Under the pieces are notes generated by a model. The model was not told the origin of the DNA. It saw only the letters and a program-made list of their open reading frames with translations, and made no database searches. A program made the position numbers and the translations under genes. From Cryptomeria japonica (taxonomy: Eukaryota > Streptophyta > Pinopsida > Cupressales > Cupressaceae), in assembly GCF_030272615.1 (NCBI RefSeq), contig NC_081415.1, forward strand, positions 624,217,740 to 624,281,739: a stretch of DNA of 64,000 nucleotides, written 5' to 3'. Below, in pieces: positions 35,431 to 46,673 of the stretch; the first letter of the stretch is position 1; each line of letters opens with the position of its first letter.

Positions 35431-35623
35431 GTATCCACGTGACGTCTGTGTTCATGAATCTATTAGATCGACAGAGTTGTTAACTCTTCTGAGGAAGCTA
35501 ACATGGACTTGTCAGGTGGACAAAAAGACAAGCTAGCAAAGCTGATCTCCAAGCAGCATGGGGTAGGTGCCACATGTCACAATTACCACTAAGGGTGATG
35601 AGGGTGATATTTTTGGCTCTACA
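35431..35623 (-). repeat. 3' LTR of element E, inner part
   Basis: It resumes the E LTR after G and matches about 63268-63461. Shared phrases include gaggaagctaacatgga, gacaagctagcaaa, ctccaagcagc and actaagggtgatgagggtga, to the LTR start TGTAGAG(C/T)C on the minus strand. Confidence 0.85.
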
Positions 35624-35640
35624 TTTTGCCCCCACTTTAG
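35624..35640 (-). other. Polypurine tract of element E
   Basis: On the minus strand this reads CTAAAGTGGGGGCAAAA immediately before TGTAGAGCC. It parallels the tract of element H. Confidence 0.82.
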
Positions 35641-36386
35641 AAAGCATGTCTTCATTAGGAGATGCAAAGCTAAAGTAGGAAAGGTAGAAAATGTGAAGAG
35701 GAGAAAATATCGTGATAGGGAAGCAGATGCTCATTGATCAGACAAAGTTTCCCTTGATGATATGATGCTAAAATTTTGGAATAGAAATTAGTACTTGGAA
35801 CATTGACAACATGCTAGCTATAGTCTAGCTTGATGGATGATAAGATATGATAAAGAAGTTAGAAAGAAGCACAACAAGAACAAGCCTCATCATGGAGGAA
35901 AGTCTCTGATGACAAAAAGATACAAGATAGGGTGGTTGCCATTGGTACAAGATACGCAGATATGGTTAGGGTGATGCACCATGTCAAGGGCCATATGATA
36001 GGGCATGATAAGTTGGTATGGATGACCATAAGATACGAAAAATTGGAATACCAATATGGATAACTATATGATAGGGAAAATTGGAACATCGATATGGATA
36101 GCCATATGATAGAGCAAATTGGAACATCGATATGGATAGCCGTATGATAGGGAAAAATGATATGCTTACATGTGTAGCAAGGTGCTGGATCACCATGCGA
36201 TAGGGAAGATAAGTTAGCTAGCATGGGTAGCGACATGCTAGATTGCCATGTGATAGGGAAATTCAAATTGGAACATAATAGATTGGCCTCTCGTAGGGCA
36301 AGAAAGATGATGGAAATTGGAAAGATGGTTTAGCCCCCATGTAGGCAATCTTTGGAATAGATCGAGTGGTTTTTCCCCCACCTAGG
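35641..36386 (-). other. 3' internal region of element E, non-coding, with a tandem repeat
   Basis: No protein domain is visible. The stretch is built of phrases such as catgataagttggtatgg and tatgatagggaaaattgg. Translations in several frames look repetitive because the DNA is repetitive. It ends at the CTAGG duplication of element F (36382-36386). Confidence 0.6.
36036..36149. repeat. Three 38-bp tandem units in element E
   Basis: Units at 36036-36073, 36074-36111 and 36112-36149 share aaattggaacatcgatatgg followed by atagcc(a/g)tatgata. The last two differ at only a few positions; the first is more diverged. Confidence 0.8.
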
Positions 36387-37282
36387 TGTTGGGAAAAATG
36401 GTGTCTCAACCTTGCATTTATGCGAGGTTACTATTTATAGTAAGTTTTCATTTGAGCACGAAATGGTGCGAAACTCTCCCTAAAGCTTCTGGTTGGCTAG
36501 ATAAGCATTCCGGTAAAGTTGCGTCGCAAGGTCACAGCTAGTTTTGAAGATATTAATGTTTTCGTCTTGGAGGGGTGTAATAAAATATTTAAACTTAATT
36601 TTGGGGACTTTAGAGGCTCCGAAATGCCCTGAAAAGTGGCCGTAACCGGCAAAGCTAGTTATGAGGTGATAGAGCACTTCGCGAGCTTTCCGGTGCTTCA
36701 AACGGTTCGTCAATCGAACACCCGGTTCTCAAGTTATGGCCTCCGGAAGTTTGTACTCCTGAAATAAGAAAAAAATAATTTGTATCGGATACATAAATGA
36801 GCTATAAAAGGGAGCGACACGTGTTGATGTGTGCTTTAACATGTCATAGGGCATCTAGAAGGGAGATAAGGTCGGCTACACCTTATTGGGTGGTTTTAGC
36901 CCATGGTTTTGTAATACCGTTTGACGGTTTCTTGTATTGTATCTCCTATTTATGAGGTGTGTGAAATAGAGGTTGTGTGTAAGAGTCTTATGGCTATTGA
37001 GTTGCCTCTGAATCTCTGATTAGTGGTACTCCTGTGAAGAGCTTGCTCTGCAAGTATGTTGTAATCTGTTTTTGATTGCTGAATAAAATATTGAGCTGCT
37101 TTTGGAGGGTGGGGTTTTTCTCCCGAAAGGGTTTTCCCCACGTAAATCATTGTGTTGTGGTATGATTGCTATTATATCTATTTCTATTTTCTGTAACTGT
37201 TGTAATGATCTGAAAAAGTTTTGCATTACCCTCCTCTCAAGGTTAGTGTAGGAAGTTGTTTCCACTACTTAACTTCGTTACA
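36387..37282 (+). repeat. 5' LTR of element F
   Basis: This 896-bp LTR contains the segment aaagtggccgtaaccggcaa and onward (about 36630-36675) that the 3' LTR has lost. Confidence 0.95.
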
Positions 37283-37284
37283 AG

Positions 37285-37296
37285 TGGTATCAGAGC
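37285..37296 (+). other. Primer-binding site of element F
   Basis: TGGTATCAGAGC lies two bases after the LTR and is an exact match to the plant initiator tRNA-Met complement. Confidence 0.93.
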
Positions 37297-37406
37297 CTGA
37301 TCACCTTTGGTTTCAATTGTGGGTAGTTGGGTTTTTTGAACTAATCCAGATTTGAGTGGGAGCTTGTGCAGAAGACACTTTTTGATCTTGTTGTAGGAAT
37401 ATTCAG

Positions 37407-40400
37407 ATGGCGAGTTCGTCAGGGAGAATAGAGGTGGAGAAATTTAATGGAAGTAATTTTGAGATGTGGAAGCTGAAGATGGAAGATCTGCTAATAGATC
37501 GAGATCTTTGGGATGCTATTGATGCGAATGTCCAAAGGCCCTCAGATCCTACTGCGGTAGCTCAGTATGATGTTATGGACCGAAAAGCCAAGGATCTAAT
37601 TAGACTGTGCCTAGCAGACTCTGTTCTAATCAATGTCCATGAAGAGAACTTTGCAAAGAAGCTATAGACTAAGCTTGGTGAGATGTATCAAGTGAAATCT
37701 TTATTAAATCGAATTTTCTTAAGAAAGAAATTGTATTCCTTGAAGATGGAAGAGGGTGGACGAATTGCAGACCACCTGGAAGCATTTAATATGTTGGTGG
37801 CTCAATTAGTATCCATCGGTGTTAAGATGGATGAGGAGGAGAAATGTCAGATCTTGCTTTGTTCTTTGCCTGATTCATGGGATTCTCTTGTTATGGCTAT
37901 CGGTAGTACTTCTGTTGTTTTGAAATCTGAAGACGTGGTGGGTGCCCTACTCAGTGAAGAGATGCGAAGGAAGGTATCCATCAGTTCAAAGGAAGCCCTA
38001 ACCGTTCATGGAAGACCTAAGGAGAAAGGCAAGAAGAATGAGAAGCGCGACAAGTCCAAATCCAAAGGGAGATCGAAATCTCCTGGAAAGTCCAAAGTCA
38101 TTTGCTGGAATTGCGGTAAACCAGGTCACATCCGTAAGGACTGCAAAGAAGAAAAGAAGAAGAAGAAAAAGAAAAAGTTCGATTCTAATTCTGAGTCCGA
38201 CAAGGAAGATGGCGATGCCTTTATTGCGGCTTTGGTGACTCATGCAGGTAATGATGCCTGGCTAATTGACTCAGGTGCATCTTTTCATATGACTTCCAAT
38301 AGAGATTGGTTTTCTGAATATGAAGGATTTAATGGAGGTAAGGTGTACTTGGGTGATGATTCACATCTAGACATTGTTGGTCAAGGTAAAGTTAGAATCA
38401 GGTTTTCTGATGGTAGAATAAAAAGGATTAATGGTGTGCTGCATATCCCTGGATTAAAACGAAACCTGTTATCTGTGAGCAAACTGATAGATGCGGGTGT
38501 GCAGGTAGTCTTTTCTGAAGTAGGATGTAAGATGATTAAGGGTGCTATGGCAGTTGCTAGAGGTGTCAGGTTTGACACTTTGTATAAGCTTGAAGCATAC
38601 ACTGTTGAGTGTAATAGCACTTCTGTAAAAAGTAAATCTACGGATACTTCACTGGAAGATTTAAAGGTTTCACCTTCAGCAGATGGAAATGGTTTTTGGG
38701 TACCTCAGGGTGCTCTTTCGTCTGAAGCAAAGTTACTTGCAGAGAAGACTATGTTATGGCACCAGAGACTTGGCTACAATGGAGAAAAGGGTCTAAGGAC
38801 CTTGAAAAATAAAAACCTTGTTGAAGGTTTGAATGACTGTAATCTTGACTTAGATTTTTGTGAGCATTGCATTTATGGAAAACAAAACCGCATTCAGTTT
38901 TACTCGAGTTCTCATAAAACTTGTGGTGTTTTGGATCTTATCCATTCTAATGTGTTTGGTTCAGTAGATGTCTCTTCGATTGGAAAATCCACATATTATG
39001 TTTCATTTATTGATGATTTTAGTAGAAGGACATGGGTATATTTTCTAAAGAGTAAATCTGAAGTTTTTAGTCATTTTAAAGAATTTAAAGCAATGGTTGA
39101 GTTGCAGACTAGAAAGAAAATAAAATGTTTGAGAACTGATAATGGCGGTGAGTTTTGCTCTAATGATTTTGATAGATTCTGTAAAGACTGTGGAATTAAT
39201 AGGCAGAAGACAACTCCATATTCTCCACAGCAGAATGGAGTTGCAGAAAGAATGAACAGGACACTGATGGAGAAGGCTAGGAGTATGTTGAGTGGTGCTG
39301 GTCTTGAACAAAAGTTTTGGGCTAAAGCTGTTGCCACTGCTTGCTACCTGATTAACAGGTCTCCTACATCAGCTCTTGTTGATAAAATGCCTATGGAAGC
39401 ATGGTCAGGTCACAAGCCTTCATTAAGACATCTTAGAGTTTTTGGTTGCGAGGCATATGCACATGTGCCAAAGGAGAAGTGAACAAAGTTGGAGAACAAG
39501 GCTGTGAAATGTATCTTCATCGGGTATAGTTATGGTGTGAAAGGATACAAGCTTTGGGACCCTGTTGCACAAAAGGTAATTCACAGTAGAAGTGTTATTT
39601 TTAGAGAAATTAAGTCTCCTTCTGTTACATTGCAGCCAGAACAGACTAAAAAAGAAGATGTGATTCAACTTCCTTCTACACCTGAAAGAGTTGAATCGAG
39701 ACCCCTAGATAGGCAAGAATTTGAGGAGAGCTCGTCTAGCTCTGAATCTTCAGAAGAGGAGGAAGAACCTCCAACTCAGCTTGTTTGAAGGTCTACAAGA
39801 CATAGACAACCACTTGAAAGGTATTCACCTGATGATTGGAGATGTATTTTGGCTCTGAATACTAGTGTGGATGAACCGAAATCTGTAGAAGAGGCATTAG
39901 GTATGAATGATGCAGAATCCTGGAAGATTGCTATGGAGGAAGAAATGGCAGTTTTGAAAAAGAATGATACATGGGATCTTGTACCATTGCCTGAAGGATG
40001 AAAACCTGTTCGTTGTAAATGGGTGTTCAAGAAAAAGATTGGTTCAGATGGAAGCATTGAGAAGTATAAAGCAAGGTTGGTTGCAAAAGGCTACTCTCAG
40101 GTTGAGGGTGTTGATTACGGTGAGATATTTTCTCCTGTTGCAAAAATGACGTCCATTAGATTTTTGCTTTCTATTGCTACTGCTTATGATTTAGAGGTTG
40201 AGCAAATGGATGTGAAAACTGCTTTCCTTCATGGTGATTTGGAGGAAGATATTTATATGACACAGCCGGAGCACTATGTGGTGAAAGACAAAAGTAATTT
40301 GGTCTGTAAATTGAAGAAATCTTTGTATGGTCTCAAACAAAGTCCTAGGATGTGGTACTAGAAATTTGATACATATGTGTTGAGTTTGGGATTTGAATGT

Positions 40401-41453
40401 TCTAAATCAGATCACTGTGTTTATTATAAATCTGATGGTGATCATTTCTTATTCATTGCATTGTATGTTGATGATATGTTATTCATTGGTAAAGGGAAAG
40501 GTATGATTTCAGAACTGAAGTCTCAGCTCGCTGCTAAATTTGAAATGAAAGATCTTGGTGTAGCAAAGCACATTCTTGGGATGGAAATTAGAAGAGATAG
40601 GGTGAACAAAAAGCTATGGCTAGGCCAGAGTAAGTATGTGAATTCAGTGTTACAGAGGTTCAACATGCAAAATTGTAGACCATTGAGTGTTCCTTTTACA
40701 GTTGGAATGAAACTATCTATTTCAGATTGTCCTACATCCCCATTGGAGATGGAAGACATGAGCAGAGTGCCTTACCAGAGTGCGGTTGGAAGCTTGATGT
40801 ATGCTATGGTCTATACTAGACCAGACATTGCCCAAGCAGTGGGAGTACTTTCTAGATATATGTCTAATCCTGGTAGAGTTCATTGGGATGCAGTCAAAAG
40901 AGTCTTCAGATATTTGAAGGGTACTTTAGAGTATTCTTTGTGTTATCATGGTAATTCAGTTGGAGACATGACTTCCCTTGATATCCATGGTTATGTGGAT
41001 TCAGATTGGGCAGGTGATATTGATAGCAGAAGATCCACCAGTGCTTATGTGTTTACTTTGTTTGGTGGTGCAATTAGTTGGATGAGTAAGCGACAGGCTG
41101 TGGTTGCTTTATCCACTACTGAAGCAGAGTATATGGTAGCTACTCATGCTTATAAAGAGGCCATTTGGCTTAAGAGACTGTGTTCGGATATTGGAATAAA
41201 ACAAGGTACAGTGACAGTTTACTGTGACAGTCAGAGTGCAATTAGCCTAGCTAAGAACTCGACATTTCATGCCCAGACCAAACATATTGATGTTCAGTAT
41301 CATTTTGTTAGAGATATGGTCGAAGATGGTAGGGTGAAGCTGGTTAAGGTGGAAACTTTGATGAATTTTGCAGATGCTTTAACTAAGGCTGTGAGCACAG
41401 AGAAGTTCAGATGGTGTTCAGAGTCTATAGGCCTTATGGCCCCTAGCAATTGA
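37407..41453 (+). pseudogene. Element F gag-pol polyprotein, Tnt1-like copia, 5 in-frame stops
   Basis: A single frame of 1,348 codons plus the final stop starts at ATG 37407. It is interrupted at 37665 (TAG), 39480 (TGA), 39786 (TGA), 39999 (TGA) and 40359 (TAG), with no frameshift; the longest open part is 599 codons. Domains in order are: gag (VEKFNGSNFEMWKLKMEDLL); the knuckle CWNCGKPGHIRKDC (38103-38144); protease DSGAS (38268 on); GAG-pre-integrase WHQRLGY; integrase with LRTDNGGEF and QQNGVAERMN; reverse transcriptase with YVDD at 40464-40475; and RNase H with WMSKRQAV and TEAEY. The first integrase acidic residue is changed: HSNVFG (codon 38949-38951) replaces the usual Asp with Asn. 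Length and motifs match Tnt1-type elements of about 1,330 residues. Confidence 0.94.
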
Positions 41454-41496
41454 TTCATTGTGTTGACATTCCCTTCCGCTCTTGCAAGGTGTTCGA

Positions 41497-41509
41497 CAAG
41501 TGGGAGATT
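41497..41509 (+). other. Polypurine tract of element F
   Basis: CAAGTGGGAGATT lies directly before the 3' LTR. It is shorter than the tract of A, B and C, in keeping with a different copia lineage. Confidence 0.8.
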
Positions 41510-42364
41510 TGTTGGGAAAAATGGTGTCTCAACCTTGCATTTATGCGAGGTTACTATTTATAGTAAGTTTTCATTTGAGCACGAAATGGTGCGAAACTCT
41601 CCCTAAAGCTTCTGGTTGGCTAGATAAGCATTTCGGTAAAGTTGCGTCACAAGGTCACAGCTAGTTTTGAAGATATTAATGTTTTCATCTTGGAGGGGTG
41701 CAATAAAATATTTAAACTTAATTTTGGGGACTTTAGAGGCTCCAAAATGCCCTGAGCACCTCGCGAGCTTTCCGGCGCTTCAAACGGTTCGTCAATCAGA
41801 CACCCAGTTCTCAAGTTATGGCCTCCGAAAGTTTGTACTCCTGAAATAAGAAAAAAATAATTTGTATCGGATACATAAATGAGCTGTAAAAGGGAGTGAC
41901 ACGTGTTGATGTGTGCTTTAACATGTCATAGGGCATCTAGAAGGGAGATAAGGTCGGCTACACCTTATTGGGTGGTTTTAGCCCATGGTTTTGTAATACC
42001 GTTTGACGGTTTCTTGTATTGTATCTCCTATTTATGAGGTGTGTGAAATAGAGGTTGTGTGTAAGAGTCTTATGGCTATTGAGTTGCCTCTGAATCTCTG
42101 ATTAGTGGTACTCCTGCGAAGAGCTTGCTCTGCAAGTATGTTGTAATCTATTTTTGATTGCTGAATAAAATATTGAGCTGCTTTTGGAGGGTGGGGTTTT
42201 TCTCCTGAAAGGGTTTTCCCCACGTAAATCATTGTGTTGTGGTATGATTGCTATTATATCTATTTCTATTTTCTGTAACTGTTGTAATGATCTGAAAAAG
42301 TTTTGCATTACCCTCCTCTCAAGGTTAGTGTAGGAAGTTGTTTCCACTACTTAACTTCCTTACA
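41510..42364 (+). repeat. 3' LTR of element F
   Basis: This 855-bp LTR pairs with 36387-37282. It lacks about 41 bp at 41755 and ends TTACA before the CTAGG duplication. Confidence 0.95.
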
Positions 42365-42369
42365 CTAGG

Positions 42370-44057
42370 TGATCTTGGAAAGAAAAGATCAAGTGGCTTG
42401 TCCCCCACCTATGCGCATATGATAAAGTAAATTCATGAAAAAGCATAAAAATAAAGGCACAAATATAGAAAATGATGATATGATGGCCCCCCTTAGAATG
42501 ATATGCATGGAAGACATGTTATTCGAAGGAGAAGAGCAGTTGTGGCATGTCAACATAGCAAGATGTTTCCATGGAATACCACCAATGAACAAGTAGCACA
42601 TAGATATCCAAAACATCAAAAGATGCAATGCAAGAGACAGGGGGATCTGATTATTTGGCATCAGAACCCATAACAGTGTCGAAAGTATGGACATCACTGC
42701 AACATGAGTGCATCATAATAGTGCCAAAGATTTCCAATCTAGAGAAAGGCACATGAAGATAGAAAAAATATAAAATAAAATAAAGAAATTTGAGTCAACA
42801 TGGAAGAAGGCATAAGGATGCCCCCAATGGTTTGCATTGTCCCCAAATGATGAAAATGAAAAGATACGACAAATAGAGGAAATAGATATATAGATAGAAG
42901 AATTGGAACAATGGAAAATCCCTTGTATCTGAGCACCTATGGAGTAGCTCAAGTCCTATAGGGGAGAACAATAGATAAAGACAATCAACCTTCCATATCC
43001 AAGTACCTATGGGTGACTTGGGTCCCATGGGAGGGAACACATGGATAAAGAAAGCATGGGGGAACACATGCATGCATACATGCAAGTAGATGTAGAAGAA
43101 AAAAATGATAAGCTAAGGGTCATCTCTGAGGATATCATCATCCTCAAGGAGAGTCTCGTCCTCCCAAGATAGGTCATAGGGAGAAGGCAGAATAGCTCGA
43201 AGGGGAACAACAGCCAAAGTGGCCCCCGACTCCTCACCCACTGTAGCGAGAGTGAGGGATGAAGTAGCATCAAGATCGACATCTGCAAGATCGAAGGAGG
43301 AGAGGGTCAATGATATTGTGAAGATCAAAGATAGTACCGAGATCTCCTCTAATGAATCAAACATGCATCCCTTAGAGGAGGAAGTAGCTAACACACATGG
43401 AGAAGATGGAATAATGATAGGACTGTCAGCCACTAGAAGAGGGAAGTGATAAATTTGGGAGAAGGTGGGGCCTTATCTATCACACACATAGACATAGATG
43501 AACAAGAAAAAAAGAGAAGAAGGCAATGGTAGAGATGAGGAACAATATACCTATGCTGGTCGGCAACTTTAGAACTATGGGACAGGGACCTTCTTGAACT
43601 TGCATTTGAATGGGATAGAAGTATCGAACCTCCTATCAATCATCATAGGCTGAAGGATCTCAAGAAAGTTGCAATGCTAAAGGGGCACAATAATAGGTGG
43701 AAGGAGTGATGAATAAGTGAAGGCTCCAAGGAAGGAGCAATGAAGACCTGTACCTGCTTAGGGGGAAGTTCATCAAAGGTCCTTGGAGCAGCTCGAAGCA
43801 AAATCAAAATTGATGCAGAAATGATAGCCACCAAAGGAACATGTTCCAAAATAGCAACGCTGCAGGATGCACAAGTGAACTGTAAGGCAATGTCATGCAC
43901 TCAAGCTTGGGCCTGTCAGAAATGTTTATGAGCGCACACGTGCTGGTTCTAACAGAGGTGGGTACCACCAATCATAGTCTAAGATGAATCACAAGCATCA
44001 TGCTCCATAGGAGAAGCCTCTAGGATCGGCTCAAGGATAGGAGAAGGCCTAACTGAT
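42370..44057 (-). other. Element E internal region downstream of protease; no pol found
   Basis: This is where reverse transcriptase and integrase would be expected if E were autonomous. The minus-strand frames are short and serine- or leucine-rich, and no YxDD box, integrase zinc finger or RNase H motif is visible. A stretch at 43433-43113 is acidic and serine-rich (SWEDETLLEDDDILRDD). Confidence 0.55.
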
Positions 44058-44477
44058 TTAATAGGAGGGACATCCTGACACAACCATGGGCCCCGACCCT
44101 TGCTTTGATCGAGGAGCGAGTGGAGGGATAAGAGGCACCAATGTGGTATATGATGTAGATGCAAGTGGAGACAAAGGGACTTGAGATGAGTGCTTCCCCT
44201 TTGCATAGTGAGATGGCCTCAGGATATTGGCCATGATGGGAAGTTCTAAGGGTGGGCAGGCCGTGGACTTCAACAGTGAAGGTACCTTTCCTTTCGCTGC
44301 ATTAGGTGCAGTCACAGGAATAGAGGACACCACTGGGGTCTGCATGGTCCTAGGTGGACGAGGAGGTCTTGGTGCAGGAGCAAGTTTAGCCTTAACCCCT
44401 TGTAATGGAGGGACATTTGGCACAACCCATTCAAAGACCGAGATCTCAAGTGCAGAAGTTGATTCACGAGGCAACAA
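44058..44477 (-). pseudogene. Element E proline-rich region after protease
   Basis: An open minus-strand frame of 139 codons is rich in proline, serine and alanine (KLAPAPRPPRPPRTM and PLSPLASTSYTTLVPLIPP). It follows the protease domain and resembles a linker or disordered tail of the E polyprotein. Its function is unknown. Confidence 0.45.
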
Positions 44478-44592
44478 CAGTATGACAGGCTACGCGGATG
44501 TAGAAACTGACTCCCTCATCTTGTATTTATAATATACATGGTATAAAAGGTCACCACGTGGAAGCATTGGCCCAATCAGGGTAGGCCAAAAT

Positions 44593-44829
44593 TTATCCAA
44601 AGAGAAGTCCCCACGGGCAATCAAACTTTAAGCACTTGTGAACCACAGAAGGAACTGCATCCACGACGATCAACCATGGGATCTCGAGTCTAACTTGGAA
44701 GAGATCAGACTCAAGGATGATAGTAAAAACCAAGGACACCACCTTGGGACCTACCATGACTGTCAAGGTGATGCTGCCCAATGGGCTGATAGAGAATCTA
44801 TGGTGGGTCTGCAAGGTAGTGTGGTACAT
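44593..44829 (-). pseudogene. Element E retropepsin-like protease, C-terminal part
   Basis: The frame contains LGSITLTVMVGPKVVSLVF and FQVRLEIPWLIVVDAVPSVV, then HKCLKF. This is the typical second half of plant gypsy aspartic proteases: a beta strand, the (I/L)G(I/R)PWL turn (here LEIPWL), and the (A)VPS..H.CLKF end. The DSG half upstream is not clear in the degraded sequence. The protease would have processed the E gag. Confidence 0.65.
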
Positions 44830-44932
44830 GTCATAGACTAGCCTATGTCATCCATTCACGAAGACTGTTTCCTCTGTGGTGACATCGACTCTACTAGAGG
44901 GGCAACCATCACACCAATGCCAGTTTGACCAT

Positions 44933-45853
44933 TCAATTGAGTAGGCATATGGAGAGGAGTAGGCTCTCCACAATATGGGGCATTGAGCGGTGTGAATAAG
45001 ATAAGAATGTCAGACATCTTCCCCTTCTAAGAAGGGGGGGGATGATAGGGGTGATGATCACCATATTGACATATGGAATACCATCCAAGGCTAGATTACA
45101 TGTACAAATCACATTTGTCGAGTGCGGAGGAAATGGGTTGGTATAGATCTGCAAGTCATTATTGGTTTTATCCACAAACTTGTTCGACTTGTGTCAACTT
45201 TGATAGCCCTACTATCGATGTGGTCTTGGACAATGTGTCTAAGATGATAACATCTCTCAGTTTTGTGAGAAGGCACATGATGGTAATGATAATACTTCAT
45301 CCCATCGAACCAACGGGGGTAAGGTTGGCTATCTGACATAGGTTTAGGCTCAGGTATGGCGATTAGGTTGTCTCACAATAACCACTACATGATACTCAAA
45401 TAAGAGTCATTCAATTTTGTGAAGACTCAATTTTGCAAAGATTGAGAGGCATCTATCAGAGGAGTATCCCCTATATTAGCCATGACTTTATTTCTCTGAG
45501 ACCCATCTAAGGACGTACCAAGAAAGGACCCATCATGAGGGTTCGAAGAAGAGTCTCTAAACTACATCATGGTGTGTTGATAATTGGTCAAGGTAGAGCA
45601 CATGCTGGCAAAGTTATAATAATGATTTAGGGAAAACTTCTCCCTCAACGTCGGTTGCAGGTTGCCTATGAACATACGTCGTAAGTCATTATCCAATAGG
45701 GTGAAGGGGATCTTAGTTGAGATTGCCTGATATCGTGAGATAAACTTTGTCACCTTCTGATTTGGTTTCTACTTACAATGAACAAGGTCAGATATAGTGA
45801 CCTTGCTGCCTATGTTAATTTGAAACCTCTTGAGAAAGAGATCCATCAGTTGA
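44933..45853 (-). pseudogene. Element E gag, C-terminal part
   Basis: Directly left of element D the frame reads QLMDLFLKRFQINIGSKV, a TAG stop near 45769, KPNQKVTKFISRYQAISTKI and NDLRRMFIGNLQPTLREKFS, the second half of a retrotransposon gag domain. Further on KYYHYHHVPSHKTERCYHLR with IVQDHID resembles the degenerate knuckle-like (C)..(F/Y)H...H.T..C..L motif of plant gypsy gag proteins. Frames change at least twice. The N-terminal half lies 14 kb away at 60150-60346, separated by element D. Confidence 0.7.
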
Positions 45854-46642
45854 TGGTGCAGTCACCAGTTAGGAGAGACCTCAAAGAGATCTATCTAGGC
45901 CAGTCAGCAAAAGTAAACATAATGGAAACACAAGGATATGATGGAGGCAATGCAAAACTGAATGAATTATATCATGCAAACTATTTACAATCAACCGGTA
46001 GCAATCGGGTTAGAAAAACCATCTCATTGGCCTGCTAAAACATGCTTAATTATAGAATAGTTCAAACCCGAGACCTCAAATCTTAAGATCTATCTTCTAT
46101 GTTCTATCTATTAGCTTATCTCTACTTCTGTTCATTCTAATGCTCAATTACAATGATTTATATGATCCAAAGGGATCTGGTCAGCCCAAAAAGGATTAAA
46201 TGACAAAAAACAAGACCTAACGTGTAAAAACAACAAGGTCAGCCTCTGCCAAAGAAATTCCTTTGGAAAATCCAAACGATGAAGTTTAGATCAAAGGGAA
46301 AGGTTGGCCACACTCCAAGGGACATTAGAATCAATGCTTAGAGCTCCACAAGCTACAGAAGGGATCCAGTAGATCGTTGTAGATTACAACTAGACAACTG
46401 GTACCAACAAATTCTCAAAAACCGGTAGCAATATCTTGCTGGAAAATGATCCAAATGCTCCACGGTTTGGGAATAAGGTAGTTGATCAAGTCCTCAAGAA
46501 AAATCCAACTCCATGAGATCCAGTGAGCCAATGTCAGAAAATGAAGAATGGAATACGGAAACTACAAAATAGAATGCAAAACAAAAAGGAAATATTTTTG
46601 GTTGATGCAAGATTTCCATAAACCGGGGATTCTCCTACATCA
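45854..46642 (-). repeat. 3' LTR of chromovirus D
   Basis: On the minus strand it runs from TGATGTAGGAGAATCC to CTGCACCA. It pairs with 59355-60144. The inverted solo LTR I (60934-61712) is a diverged relative. Confidence 0.88.
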
Positions 46643-46673
46643 GACATCCAGGGTTGCTGAAAAAGTGAGTCTC

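Larger units (their letters stand above)
36387..42364 (+). mobile_element. Copia LTR retrotransposon F (Tnt1-like), complete, fairly young
   Basis: This 5,978-bp insertion has a perfect CTAGG duplication (36382-36386 and 42365-42369). LTRs begin TGTTGGGAAAAATGG and end TTACA. The primer-binding site matches initiator tRNA-Met exactly. One pol frame runs through with five stops and no frameshift. By eye the LTRs differ at roughly 17 aligned sites (about 2%), nearly all transitions and many at CG, plus one deletion of about 41 bp. It sits in the 3' internal part of element E. Confidence 0.95.

Noticed and set aside
35859-36266. Minus-strand 135-codon frame in element E 3' interior
   Set aside because: Its repetitive peptide follows from the 38-bp DNA repeat and similar phrases; no domain is visible.
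37998-38620. Minus- and plus-strand alternative frames in element F
   Set aside because: Out of frame with the 1,348-codon polyprotein that contains all copia domains.
44227-44532. Plus-strand 101-codon frame in element E
   Set aside because: It is antisense to the proline-rich minus-strand frame next to the protease and has no recognisable domain.
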